From positions 1-26,367 of the forward strand of contig JAANSK020122235.1 in the NCBI GenBank assembly GCA_011763485.2: a DNA stretch of 26,367 nt, read 5' to 3'. Below, one piece after another: positions 1 through 10,400 of the stretch. This DNA comes from Isoetes engelmannii. Its lineage: Eukaryota; Streptophyta; Lycopodiopsida; Isoetales; Isoetaceae. A program made the translations under genes and the position numbers. Positions within the stretch are counted from its first letter, which is position 1. Each line of letters opens with the position of its first letter. The notes under the pieces are model-generated. The model was given only the letters and a program-made list of their open reading frames with translations. It had not been told where the DNA came from and made no database searches.

Positions 1-566
1 AGGTAATGTAATATTTTTCCCTTCTCTCGTTTGGAAAACCCCCCCCCCCCCTCCGTTTTTCTGCCTTGAGCTCCCCTGAGCTCCCTTCTCAAACAAAGTT
101 TTGGCTTCGTAAGATCTTCGTCTATGTCTATTAAAAATTCCAGAAATTCTCCATCTTTGGAGATTAAAAAAAACATCCATAGAAATCAAACAAGATATAT
201 TCTACAAACAAATCTTCCCCTCCATAATTCGGGTTATGAATTTGAAGCGTATAATTCGATCCAAGAAGCAGAAAAAAGGGATTAGAAAACAAGAGCGCAA
301 AGGATATTTTGGCATGGAGTAAGAAAATACCTGCTTAACATCTTAGGGTAGAAATGTGTTGGCACAGTGATGGCATTGGGCTATGGCAATTTCGATGACT
401 AAAGTGGATTCACTCCATTTCTTCCTGTGTGGTAAGGGCATGAAAGATGAAAGTGGTTCTGTACATCTGCAAATTCACTCTATAAGAAAGACATGACATG
501 TGAACAAGCCATATATAGATGTAATTTTCGTGTATGTATAAGGGATTGTTACTTAAATGACATTCT

Positions 567-597
567 TGGCATGTCAACGATGTCTCCTGACATGCCA
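567..597. repeat. Short inverted repeat
   Basis: TGGCATGTCA at 567-576 is the exact reverse complement of TGACATGCCA at 588-597, giving a 10-bp stem with an 11-nt loop. It could be a remnant of a small foldback element. No gene is adjacent. Confidence 0.6.
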
Positions 598-818
598 GGA
601 ATGTCACATAAGAGAACATTTGCTCAAGGCGGAAACAACCTAGAAAATACTCTGCGACAATTTTTCCTTCCGATTTTTTTCGTAGGTTGGAGATTTGGTG
701 ATGGCAAATTGACCTGTTTGGAGCTATGATTCATGTAATAGGAATGTGATTCATACTTGGAGCTGCAATTCTTTTGCAAGTCTAATCTTCCCTGTTTCTT
801 TTGCAAAGCTAATCGCCC

Positions 819-823
<5 letters not shown>

Positions 824-851
<28 letters not shown>
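824..851 (+). repeat. A28 tract, possible retroposon tail
   Basis: A run of 28 A lies directly after a T/C-rich, non-coding stretch (about 700-823). A long pure A run of this kind is typical of the 3' end of a LINE or SINE insertion on the + strand, but the sequence before it contains no recognisable retroelement coding region, so the assignment is tentative. Confidence 0.4.
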
Positions 852-852
<1 letters not shown>

Positions 853-1118
853 TAGCAAAAATGCGCGGTTGGGAAAATGGTAGAATAGGAAAAACAAAGA
901 ACTAGGAAAGAAGAATAGAGGAAGCTTTAGTAAGGAACCAAACTAGGATGGCATTAAATGTTACTATGAATCATGGTCTTATTTCTTTCTAGTCAACTAG
1001 TAATGGTGCCCAGCGTTGCTGAACAAAAATTGGGAGCCTGTAAATGTTTTGGCCGCAATGAGAAAAGCGTGCAACAATAACAATGCCCATTATTATTGGG
1101 CTTTACTTGGAAAGATGT

Positions 1119-1223
1119 ATGGGGGAAGGGAAGTTGGGGATCCCTTTCCGGTTAATCCGGTGGGGCCCCGCGACCGGCGGTACCGGATTAACCGGAAAGG
1201 GAGACCCAACTCCCTTCCCCTAT
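1119..1223. repeat. Foldback (MITE-like) element, copy A
   Basis: The left arm 1119-1161 and right arm 1182-1223 are nearly perfect reverse complements (about 42 nt with a few mismatches and one indel). The spacer is about 20 nt of GC-rich sequence containing GGGGCCCCGCGACCGGCGG. The same spacer and similar arms recur at 6610-6700, so this is a family and not a chance hairpin. There is no coding capacity. It is most likely a non-autonomous foldback or MITE-like element. Confidence 0.7.
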
Positions 1224-1227
1224 CAAT

Positions 1228-1276
1228 ATGGAAACAGGGGAGCAAAAATTTGACCCCCTTTTTCCCCTGTTTCCAT
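1228..1276. repeat. Inverted repeat next to foldback A
   Basis: ATGGAAACAGGGG at 1228-1240 is complementary to CCCCTGTTTCCAT at 1264-1276. The same word (CCCTGTTTCCATATTG) appears at about 2168-2185 and in diverged form at about 7120-7135, so this is part of the same repeat family as the blocks at 2050-2190 and 6990-7140. Confidence 0.6.
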
Positions 1277-1349
1277 GGCTTTCGTGCAGAGGGCGATGGT
1301 GCACAGGGCGAGGGCGGCCGTTTCACCTGCTATGGCGATGGCATCACAT

Positions 1350-1395
1350 GGTTTGCACAGAAGGCAAATCACAGGGTAAGCACAAGGTAAGACGG
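1350..1395 (+). repeat. Direct repeat, copy 1
   Basis: About 46 nt starting GGTTTGC and ending GTAAGACGG. It is repeated with a few substitutions at 1783-1827, and the copies are about 430 bp apart. The repeat includes the run GTAAGCACA followed by GGTAAGACGG. No function can be read from it. Confidence 0.6.
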
Positions 1396-1782
1396 CGGTC
1401 CATTTGCAAGTAGTGCATCCACCGTCTAAAAAAAATGCACAAGTGTTTGTAGTTAACGCAGCAGGATCCGGCATTCCGGCCATAGCTTGGAAGTTTCTTA
1501 AATCTTTTCGCTTTGAGATGAAGCTCCGATCTGTTTACAGCAAAACTGCAGGTAACATCGCCGTTGCTTTAGATTTTTGCTTACTTGGCCCTAGTTTTTC
1601 AAGCATTTTTCCCTAATACTCGAATGGGAAATGCAGTGTGCAAAAATGAAAACCCTTCTGTCCCTATTCCACTGCTGCTCAAGAATCGGCACTGCCGTTC
1701 TTCTTCAGAACCAGTCAGAATCTCCCATTGCATATACCTCAACAGCGATGGCTTCTTTTGTGCGATTTCTGTAAGAGCACAG

Positions 1783-1827
1783 GGTTTGCTAGAAGGCAAA
1801 GCACAGTGTAAGCACAGGGTAAGACGG
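1783..1827 (+). repeat. Direct repeat, copy 2
   Basis: Second copy of the 1350-1395 repeat, with the same order of words (GGTTTGC, GAAGGCAAA, GTAAGCACA, GTAAGACGG). Upstream of both copies is a similar word GCGATGGC, so the duplicated segment may be somewhat longer than the conserved core. Confidence 0.6.
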
Positions 1828-2049
1828 GATGCGAAGGGTTTCGCGTTAAGGCGAAGATTTTTGCAAAGGATTCGCGAATGGGAAATGCTCTCTGCGTCAT
1901 TTTAAGGAGCAGAGCTGCTCCAGCAATCCAACGCTCCTGTTTTGGATCCGGCTGTTGTACGAAAATGTTAAGTAATGTGATTTGATTCTTTTGATTTTCG
2001 TGGCTATGGAAGCAGAGCTTTGTAAATCCCCTGCTTCTGAACCGTGACA

Positions 2050-2190
2050 AAAAAATCGACCATGTTTCCAAATGGTTAATCTGTTAAACTGGTCGTCCGG
2101 AATTGGAAGACCCAACTTCCATTCCGGAACGTTGGGGTTTGACACGTGTCAACACCAGCACGAAAACAGCGACCCTGTTTCCATATTGTA
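2050..2190. repeat. Dispersed repeat block with CACGTG palindrome, copy 1
   Basis: Contains GTCGTCCGGAAT, CCCAACTTCCATTCCGG, the 14-bp palindrome TTGACACGTGTCAA (2139-2152) and GACCCTGTTTCCATATTG. The same words in the same order, more diverged, occur at 6990-7140, and parts recur at 1228-1276 and 4020-4190. It is probably a non-autonomous transposon or LTR fragment. CACGTG is a plant G-box core, but no gene is placed to use it. Confidence 0.6.
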
Positions 2191-2199
2191 GATGATACA

Positions 2200-2560
2200 C
2201 GCATGCACCTGTCATCTACACCACACACACCTAAAACTACAGCATGGAATCTCGGCCATTGGATCACTTTGTTTGAATATACACACGCTAAAAGTCTATA
2301 ATATAAGGATTATGTTTTTCACCATCGAAGATTTCATAGAAAGAAATATATTCTCTTAAAATCGGTCATTCTAAGAAAAGCTAATATGCAAGATGCGGAC
2401 TGATCATGTAGCCCTTAAACAAGAATTTTCATAGATGTAATTTAGAATGTAAGGCGTATCTTAGCTTTTTTTTATTAGTTATGTTGGTGATTTCATTTCG
2501 GGCTTCAACACATCAGTGCAGAGGCGTTGCTTACACGCCATAATGTACTATGTACTCAAC
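2200..2560. other. AT-rich non-coding stretch
   Basis: I see no gene, RNA or clear repeat here on either strand. Confidence 0.5.
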
Positions 2561-2696
2561 GGGAGGGGAGGGATTCTGCCCTATAGGGCCTCGAGGCGGC
2601 GCCGTCAGCCGCGGTGCACGAGCAGCGGAGCCGCGAGTGCCGCCGAGGCTGTGCGCGCCACCGAGAGACCCTACAAGGGCAGAATTCCCTCCTCCC
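2561..2696. repeat. Foldback element with GC-rich centre, copy B
   Basis: The left arm 2561-2588 (GGGAGGGGAGGGATTCTGCC and on) and right arm 2669-2696 are near-perfect reverse complements of about 28 nt. The centre of about 80 nt is strongly GC-rich and unlike the AT-rich surroundings. The structure resembles foldback A and C but the arm sequence differs. It has no coding capacity. Confidence 0.7.
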
Positions 2697-2699
2697 ATT

Positions 2700-3890
2700 G
2701 ATTACGAGACTTAATACATGGATGGGTCAAATTACTACTCAAAATTTTACAGCTGGCCCCTTCTTCTTCCCTCTTTCTTGCTCTGTTCCGGCAGAGCTCT
2801 TAGAGGGTTCTTGTGGAAGCCCATTTCCAGAGGTTGGATATTGAATAAAGGTAACAAAACAAAAGTAATCCAGAGCATCAGGTTGGATCGATTCAAGCGT
2901 CTGTTATGGAAAATGCTTCATCAACCTATCATCATCTTCTTTTGGAGAAAAAACTGAACGCTTCTTTGCTGTTCTTCACGAACAGAGCTTTGTAAATCGT
3001 TCAGCATTCTAAAAAATGGTTACCCTGGACTCAGCTTACCTGGATTAAAAAAAATCAATCTAGTGCCATTAATTTGAGACCCTTTTCCGCTGAGACGAAG
3101 AAGACTTACTGCTCGGGTATCAGTAGCTACAGCAGCAACCAAAATATTTTCGCTACAAAAGCTTGCATGGGTTTCAATCACCTCTGCTCCTCGGCGTTAG
3201 ACAGAAGCCCTATTTCTTGGATACGTCAATGATACCCTGTTTCTTGGCTATGGCGATGATGCCGATGGCTATGGCTAAGTTAATCCATGCCAAAGCTAAC
3301 CCGATTGCTAACTCATGAAAGCAAGGCCACAGTCGCAGCTCCAAACGCCATAGCCGGCCGCACCACAAAGCTCGAAACAGGGGAGGCTCGAAATAGAGGA
3401 GAGCGGAGCAAAGGAAACAGGTGAAGCGGCGCCGCTCCGCAATATGTGGACCACTTTTACGACGTATAATTATGATAGAATATGGGCGTAATTTGACCCA
3501 TCCGTGTATTACGTGTTGTAAACAAACATTTTTATAATGTGAAAATAGGTTATGTAACGTTCTACGGCCAAAAATTTCTCTAAAATGCTGGTGGATCGTT
3601 GGAACAGAAGAATCATCGGCTGAAACAACATGATTGTCTTCAAAATCGCTGCAACAACGGAATTATTGGCTGAAATCTCTGCCGGAGAAGATTGCAGATG
3701 AAAACGGCGCAAGCCAAGGTTAGGAACCATGCCATGTGGCAAAATACTATTGGACTAGCTGGCAGAATGTCACATAACCTATTTTTACGTCTTAAAGAAA
3801 TATTTTATAGGTTTATACCGGGTAAAGGCCTTGGCGGCGCTGCCATGATTGGTACAGAAATTCCTTTATATCATTGCGTTATTTTTGTAT
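2700..3890. other. Non-coding stretch, no gene seen
   Basis: Only short frames without recognisable domains. The word CAGAGCTTTGTAAATC occurs at about 2013-2028 and again at about 2984-2999, another sign of shared repeat ancestry. AGCGGCGCCGCT near 3425 is a 12-bp palindrome. Nothing here supports a gene. Confidence 0.5.
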
Positions 3891-3897
3891 AAGGGAA

Positions 3898-3990
3898 AGT
3901 CCCTGTGGGCGATTTTCTGGGCTGGAAAGCGGGCCGACGCGCGGAGCGCGGAGGTCTGCTTGACAGCCAAGAAAATCGCCCACAGGGACT
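3898..3990. repeat. Foldback element with perfect 21-bp arms, copy C
   Basis: The left arm 3898-3918 and right arm 3970-3990 are perfect reverse complements of 21 bp, each containing the word CCTGTGGGCGATTTTC or its complement. Similarity continues imperfectly outside and inside the arms. The GC-rich loop is about 50 nt. The perfect arms suggest a fairly recent foldback insertion, or strong constraint. Confidence 0.75.
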
Positions 3991-4019
3991 GTTCTTACGA
4001 AAAAATACTCTGGGTTCAA

Positions 4020-4190
4020 TTCAGCGGCGACACGTGTCCTTGAACCAGGTGACAACAGCGGAACGTCGTCCGGAATGAAGAGTAAAAAATGCAGAAATCC
4101 GGAATGTCGTCCGGAATGAACAGTAAAAAATGCGGACGATTTTCAGGAGAAGAAAACGTGACACGTGTCACGATGATAGGACCTCAGGGC
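4020..4190 (+). repeat. Tandem repeat block with CACGTG palindromes
   Basis: A 28-nt word beginning GTCGTCCGGAATGAA and ending AAAAAATGC occurs at 4065-4092 and 4106-4133, period 41 bp, with one substitution. GACACGTGTC lies at 4029-4038, and the 16-bp perfect palindrome CGTGACACGTGTCACG lies at 4157-4172. The block shares words with the repeat at 2050-2190. It ends about 130 bp before the dioxygenase exon, so a promoter role for the G-box-like sites is possible but unproven. Confidence 0.6.
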
Positions 4191-4316
4191 TGAATTGAGA
4201 GCAGAGTTTTTTCCGTACATAGTCAAAAGATTCCAGATCGAGGCCACGTAAGAAACTAAAAATGGCGGCAATGATTTTCCTTGTTTCTCCAATGGCCTGT
4301 TTACGAAATTTTAGGG

Positions 4317-5357
4317 ATGAGGGAACCGCCGGTAATCAGTTTGGATCTACCAATTCCAGATCTAAGAACCAGTCTGCACGAGGCTTGCAAAAACTGGGGA
4401 ATTTTCCGGGTTTGTTTCTGTTTCTGTTTGATTCTGCTTCTTTTCAAGATACTCTATCAAATAAAATAGGTGTAATTCAGTTGATGCTGTTTTACTCAGT
4501 TGACAAATCATGGAATCAAGAGCTCAGAAATGGCAGATTCGTGGAAGCAATTTTTCGATTTAAATGCTGAAATCAAGAAACAAATGAAAGGTTATGCAAC
4601 ACTGACAATAGATGGCGTGGAGACGGAGCAAGTTTTGACTCAGATGCGGCCAGAAGAGGATAAAAATATGCCAATTGAGCTGAGGTATTGAAGGCCTTTC
4701 AATTAAACATAAAAATGAGGTAAGAAATTGTTAATGAACAGAATTTGAAGCAGGAACTCGGGCCTAATGGAGTACACCGATAGCATTTATAAGCTATCCC
4801 GAAAGCTTCTGGCCTTACTCTCCAGATCCCTTAATTTAGACGAGTGCTATTTGGGAGAAATATTCTCCACACAATCTTGTGTGGTCAACTTTTACCCATG
4901 CTATCAACCTATAAGAGATGTTATAGGTTTCTATCCCCATTGTGACCTAGGGGGTATTACCATACTTATGGACAACAATGTCGCGGGTTTGCAGTTCAAG
5001 AAGCCAGGTGAATCTGAATGGACACCATTAGCCCCCTTGGATGGTGCTCTCATTATTTTCATAGCCGATCAGTTACAGGTATAAGTTACATCGCCCCTAA
5101 GTTTCCCTTTTTCTACATCACTCCTAAGTTTCCCTTTCTGTTCTCTCAATCAACATCTTTTTTTTGCATAGGTCATTAGCAATGGCGAGTTCAAAAGTTT
5201 GGAGCATCAAGTAATGATGCATGGTTCCAAGTGTCGGATCACCATAGTCTGCTTTCATTCTCCATCTGAAGAAACAATCATAAGGCCCATGTTCAACAAT
5301 GGTCGACCACTTCTCTACCAAGAAAAGACCTACAAAGATTTTTTCAAGTATAATTAA
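4317..5357 (+). CDS. 2-oxoglutarate/Fe(II)-dependent dioxygenase, four exons, short N terminus
   Basis: Plant 2-ODD family enzyme, which oxidises small molecules in hormone or specialised metabolism using Fe(II) and 2-oxoglutarate. The substrate cannot be told from sequence. Inferred exons are 4317-4409, 4500-4684, 4754-5078 and 5172-5357, with GT-AG introns of 90, 69 and 93 nt, joining in frame to 262 residues. Visible motifs: the WGIFRLTNHGI region near residues 25-38; NFYPCYQP, a variant of the usual NFYPPCPQP; the H155-x-D157 iron ligands in YPHCD; distal H213 in SLEHQV; and R223-x-T225, where R-x-S is usual for 2OG binding. Family members usually have 320-370 residues. Here about 40 N-terminal residues and part of the region before LTQMRPEE are missing, and an in-frame stop at 4272 blocks simple upstream extension. 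A missed upstream exon or early decay is possible. The active-site ligands are intact. Confidence 0.75.
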
Positions 5358-6600
5358 GGATCACTGTATTTACATTCTAGGTTTATAGGCAAGTGAGTTT
5401 TTGCATCGTGTGGCATATTCTGAGCATATCTGAAGAATTGATGGTTGTGGTTTTCCTTGTGGGATATATACATGTTTTGTTCATATGCACCAAATGGATC
5501 TTTGCCATTGGAAAAAAGAAGATTGAGATCCTAACTGTTGAAAATAATCATGCACAATATAATCCGAATGAGAAATATACGAAAAATTTCAATGCGCAAT
5601 CAGATTTAGTTTCTCCAAACTTAGAGACATGATCCTCTAAAGAGGGTACCTAACTATAGCTCAAGGAGGTTTCATCATTTTTTATGTATAACCTATCTGC
5701 ATGCACGGGGAGGGGGTTTTTTTTTACCCATTTACGTACATATACGTTTAGTAAGGGGTCCCTTCTTTTTTTTTTGCGTTTTTGACCAGTAGCCGAGGTA
5801 AATTTTATTCGAAAGGGGTTGAAATTAGCTTCTTAAAACTCCGTATAAAGGGAACTTCTTGCCACTCCTTGCACGCAGATGCCATACCCCTTTCACATAT
5901 GAGTGCACCCCCTTTGCTGTAGCTAAGAAGATTAGCTTCTTTAAAGAAATACTAGAGGTATTAATTGAATCATACGTCAATGGTTAGTTATTAAGAATAG
6001 AATAACATTTTTATTGTCCACAACCTTGGTTCGGAAAATTTCGGGGAAACCTTGTAATCTACCGCCTGGAATTGGGGAAAAATTAAGGGGCTTGCCCTTC
6101 TTTAATATTCATGTGGGACAAAACAGGAGAAAGACCCTCGCAAGACCTCAAGGAATTGAGCATGTTCTCACGTTAGAACAGATTGCTAAATTCGTTTACA
6201 ACAGGTTTTAGACATTTTTTTATGTTGAATAGATATTGAGATAGGATTCTTTCTTATCCGAGCCACCTACACATCCACGTCCAAGAATCTAGAGTGCCAT
6301 CCAAAAATTCCACATGAAGATCGAATGCTTGTTTATAGGGTGGGGGCATGCCAGTGACATCTATCATGCATCATGCAAGTCTTCATGTATATGGAGGCAA
6401 GTTTCCCAAATTCCTCGAATTGCATATCATAACATGATATTGATATTCAATAGTATTTCTAAGGATACCGGGGATCTGCAAACCGTGCAAATCTAGAATA
6501 GGTTCGAGAGAATGGGGGGATATGAATGTGGCCCATTGTTGCATACATATTTACATTGCTTAATAATCTTATGGGTAAATCAATTACTTGAAATTATGGG
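5358..6600. other. Intergenic, AT-rich, no gene seen
   Basis: The short frames at 5393-5632, 6014-6211 and 6314-6496 show no family motif and no convincing coding pattern. The stretch follows the dioxygenase stop and probably contains its 3' UTR, but no single polyadenylation site stands out. Confidence 0.5.
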
Positions 6601-6609
6601 CCTAATGTA

Positions 6610-6700
6610 TAGGGGCAAGGAAGTTGAGGTTGGGATTCCGGTCCAGCCGGTGGGGCCCCGCGACCGGCGGTAGCCGGGAGCCCGGCTACCGCCGGTCGCG
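6610..6700. repeat. Foldback element, copy D, with near-perfect palindrome
   Basis: Positions 6659-6678 and 6681-6700 are perfect reverse complements of 20 bp with only a 2-nt loop, forming a 42-nt GC-rich cruciform (core GACCGGCGGTAGCCGGG). The flank at 6610-6658 resembles the left arm and spacer of foldback A (1119-1223), sharing CCGGTGGGGCCCCGCGACC. A and D are therefore two members of one family, and D has a rearranged right half. Confidence 0.75.
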
Positions 6701-6989
6701 ACTCACTAAGCCAGCCTGCTATGCGGCCTTTTTTGTAAGCAGCATGCTCTGTTCTAAGCAGAATGCTATGATTTTCCAAGCTAAATCCTTTGCTTTTTTT
6801 CTTCGGCATGGCCGGATCTGGCCAAGAGTTTGTTCTGGGGCTTTCTAAGGAGCTAAGCTCTGGTCTTTGAAATAAGAAAGTAAATAGGAACTCTATGAAC
6901 AGAGCTTTTGAGGTTTGAATGGAGAACCGTGTCTTTTGAGTTTCGAACTTCGAATGGAGACTAACGAATGCAAATTACAAGTGCAAAAA

Positions 6990-7140
6990 ATACCTGTTAA
7001 AAAATCACCAATTGACCGGTTGAAGCTGTCGCCTGGAATCGGGGTACCCAACTTCCATTCCGGGTTATTGGCAATGCCACGTGTCGTGACATAAATACAC
7101 CATAGGCAAAAAAATGGACCCTGTGTCTATATTGGTTGCT
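6990..7140. repeat. Dispersed repeat block, copy 2
   Basis: Diverged copy of the 2050-2190 block: CCCAACTTCCATTCCGG, then CACGTG at 7078-7083, then a version of CCCTGTTTCCATATTG. The order and spacing agree with copy 1. It lies about 350 bp upstream of the LRR gene. Confidence 0.6.
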
Positions 7141-7257
7141 TAGTGGTCTTCTTGACTGGGCTATGTAGGTGGTAAGTGCCATAGGTGCGTGAGCGACAAA
7201 TTCTAGGGAACCCTTGCAGCCTATCTGTTGAAATAAAAAATTTCCGACATAGAAAAT

Positions 7258-7356
7258 AATTCTCGAGAAATTTTCTAGTAAAAGACCATGGAATTCTTCA
7301 CATAAAAAAAATTCTCAAGAAGTTTTCCAAAAAAAAAAGCGTGGAATTCTTCACAT
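7258..7356 (+). repeat. Two-copy tandem repeat upstream of LRR gene
   Basis: The word GGAATTCTTCACAT ends both copies (7258-7303 and 7310-7356), and both begin AATTCTC-AGAA. The period is about 52 bp with moderate divergence and A-rich spacers. It lies 130-230 bp before the LRR start codon and could be part of the promoter. No known plant element was recognised in it. Confidence 0.55.
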
Positions 7357-7489
7357 TTTCAGTTTTTATTTTAATAGAATAGAATAGAAAATATTTTTTA
7401 ATGCTTATGTAAGAGTTTGTCCGGCCACGTAAGCCACCCAATGTTCTGGCCGCCATTGGTATTCCTGATCAAACTAGTAGTCTGAATCG

Positions 7490-10400
7490 ATGGCCGGAGG
7501 CGCGTGTTATAACAGTCCTGGTGAAGCATTTGCTACTGCTGTGCATAAGATCGGGCAGCCCCCCGGGCATTCTCACTGGAGTACTGTATACCTTCGTTCT
7601 TCTAGTGAAGTAGGTTCAGGAGAAGCTTGGATTTCCCTCTGCGAGAAGTACAAATTTATAATAGATAAGTTGTTTGTTTCCTTTGATTGCAATGAAGCAG
7701 AAGCCTTAGATTTTGTCCGAGGTTTAAGGCATTGCTATGTTCGTGAAATTTATTTTGATTTGACAGACGGATGGATGAAGGCCTTGATGCACCTCTACCT
7801 TATGCCCCCTCTGAAAGTCTTGTCTTTTGATCGGATTACGGGCGAAGGTATAGTTAACCTGTCCACTGTATTGAAGGATGATCGTGTTAAACTAGAAAGC
7901 TTTTTTCTAGTTGGAACTCCTAAAACAACACTTGAAAAACAATCAGATGCCATTGCTGAGTCTTTTAAATGCCAATTCGGTACATTGCAGATTTTAGCTC
8001 TTAGCCGCATCATGGTTATGCAGAAGCACTTCATCGAAATTGCAAAAACACTACAAAATCCACAAACTAAATTGCAAGAACTATATTTAGAAGGTGTAGA
8101 GGTAGGAGAAAAAGGAGCGCAATTCCTTGCAGAAGGCATAGAAAGTCCATATAATATCTTGCAGAAGCTATGGCTTGATAATAACAGAATAGGAGATGCA
8201 GGAACAGTAAATTTGGCAAAAGCACTAAGAAGTCCCAATTGCAAATTGCAGGAGCTTCAATTAAAACGTAATGGGATAAGAAATAAGGGAGCACAAGCTT
8301 TAGCAGACTGTTTAGACAGCAAGTTGAAGAGGTTGGATATTTCATTCAATGAACATGTGACTGAGGATGGGGCAATGGCTCTTGCACATTCTTTACAACA
8401 GAAAAATTGCACTTTGCAGGAGTTGATCTTAGAGTATTGCAATATTGGAGGGAAGGGAATCGAACATCTTACCAAAACTTTGCAAGATCCAAACTGTCCT
8501 TTAGTAAAATTAACCCTTCCTGTCACCGAAAATAAGGATTTAGTTGCTGTTGCAGAATCCTTGCAGGCCTGCCAATTGCAGCAGCTCACCCTACGGGCTT
8601 CAAATTCTAAGCTAGATCTTAAGGAAGGCCAGAAAAATATTTTGTCTGCGCTGGATTCTTATTACTGGTGCTCTTTGAATTCACTTTTCCTGTATGATGA
8701 TATTACTATATTCAAAGAGGAACTAGAGAAGACCTTTGAGGATTGGAGGTCTCAAAAATTCTCATTCATGCCATTACCCAATCCACGCCTTCTAATACCT
8801 GATTCTTGGTGCCCTGAGAAAAGAATGATCTCGTTTCAACTAGGTTTTTGGAAACCTCTAGAAAGGTTATCCATGGAAGATCATAACCAAGCATTTGGTA
8901 AGACACGGGATTCTCTTATATCACGCAATGCAGCAATATGTGAGGGCGACCTTTTGAAGTTTGAAAAAGAGCAGCCGCCTACTTTCAAGCTCTTTGTGTG
9001 TGGAAAAAAAACTATAAAAGCTAAACAGAGCATCATCGACTACATTTCACGTCCAAACAAGTGGTATAAGAGAAATGCTCAACTCCGTTCATATATGAAT
9101 CTCAGCCTAACACAGATTTCAGTTGAAAATGAAGAAAATCTTCTTGTGTCAGAAGTGTGTGAAACAGACGACTACTTCCCTTTTTTCTCGGCTAAGCCAC
9201 GCAAGAGCCTATTCTTAATCGTATGCAATGCTCCTCCTGTTTTGGATGCTGGACAGCCTGAACTTGATAGACAACTCTGCTACTGGCTCAAGTCAATTGC
9301 TTCATCCAGCAGCTACCACGGCCCAAAGCCAAAAGTAATCATTTGCCTAGCCTTTCATAAAAATCAGAAGAACTTGAGACGCATAGCAAGATTTAGGACA
9401 GAACATGTGATTAGAGAATTTCAGGAAGTGATTGATTTTGGTCCTGCAAAAGATAACAATGTGTTTTCAATACTTGACTGTAGCAATCGTGAAATCAAGC
9501 ATATGAAAGAGAAAATTGAAAGATTGTTTTTTGACTTGAGATACGAGACCTTTTCTGTACCCAAGATTTGTGTTGATCTTTTGAACTTTATCCCTAAGCT
9601 TTGGGGCACTCAGAATAACATGTTTCCAATATCTTCTGTTGAAAACTTGGTCTGCAAGTTTCAAAAACATCATAGCAATGCCACGGAGGTAAACATTAGA
9701 ACTGCACTTCAGCTTTTACATTCCAATGGCTACATAGTATATCACCCCACTTCTGAAATTGTCATTTTGGCCCTTGAATTCTTTGCTTTTTTGGTACGTG
9801 ATTTGAGAAGTACAAGAGCCACCCTCATGGCAAAAGAAGACATTGCTCTGAGAATTTCTGATCAGATGCATGTGCACGTAGATTTGGTGTATCAAGTACT
9901 CTATTCTCTACATCTTGAGGGCATCATTCATCCTGTAAATGAAGCATGGACAGGGGACTTTGGCAAGGTACCAAAGCAATTCTTAAACCCAATGCTAGTT
10001 GCCACAAGGCTACAAAGATGGCCCAATCACATAGAACAGAAGAAGCAATCTTATTGGGGAAGAAGGTTTGAATGTGTGGATAAAATGCGAACAACTCTCC
10101 CTCAACAATTATTTAGGAAGTTACAGTCAAAACAAGGACATTTATTGCATTTGAAGCAGGAAACGTTTGATTTTGGGGCTGAGTACATATACTTGGTTGG
10201 AAACAGCATTCAAGTTATTGTGCAGATTGGAGGAGAAAAGGAAGGCTGGAGTGACAAACAGTGGATTGACATAATGTTCAAGGTTTCAGAGGAAAGAAGA
10301 TATGACTATCAACAAGACATTATTCTTGCTCAAATCTTAAATCAAATTGAAGACATCTGTTACGCTGAGTATGTTTGCCCAACTGTTCATCTGGAGGAGA

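Larger units (their letters stand above)
1..1118. other. Non-coding stretch, no gene seen
   Basis: Only short open frames without recognisable domains are present on either strand. The stretch holds a C13 run at 39-51, a 10-bp inverted repeat at 567-597 and an A28 run at 824-851, described separately. Composition is AT-rich and looks like decayed intergenic or transposon-derived DNA. Confidence 0.6.

Noticed and set aside
1016-1390. 124-codon frame on + strand
   Set aside because: It runs through the foldback hairpin arms (1119-1223) and has no family motif; it is open by composition only.
6014-6211. 65-codon frame on + strand between the dioxygenase and LRR genes
   Set aside because: No motif, no splice partner and no neighbouring coding pattern; length is expected by chance.
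7795-8589. Minus-strand frames of up to 149 codons
   Set aside because: Shadows of the LRR repeat coding region on the + strand; periodic codon use explains them.
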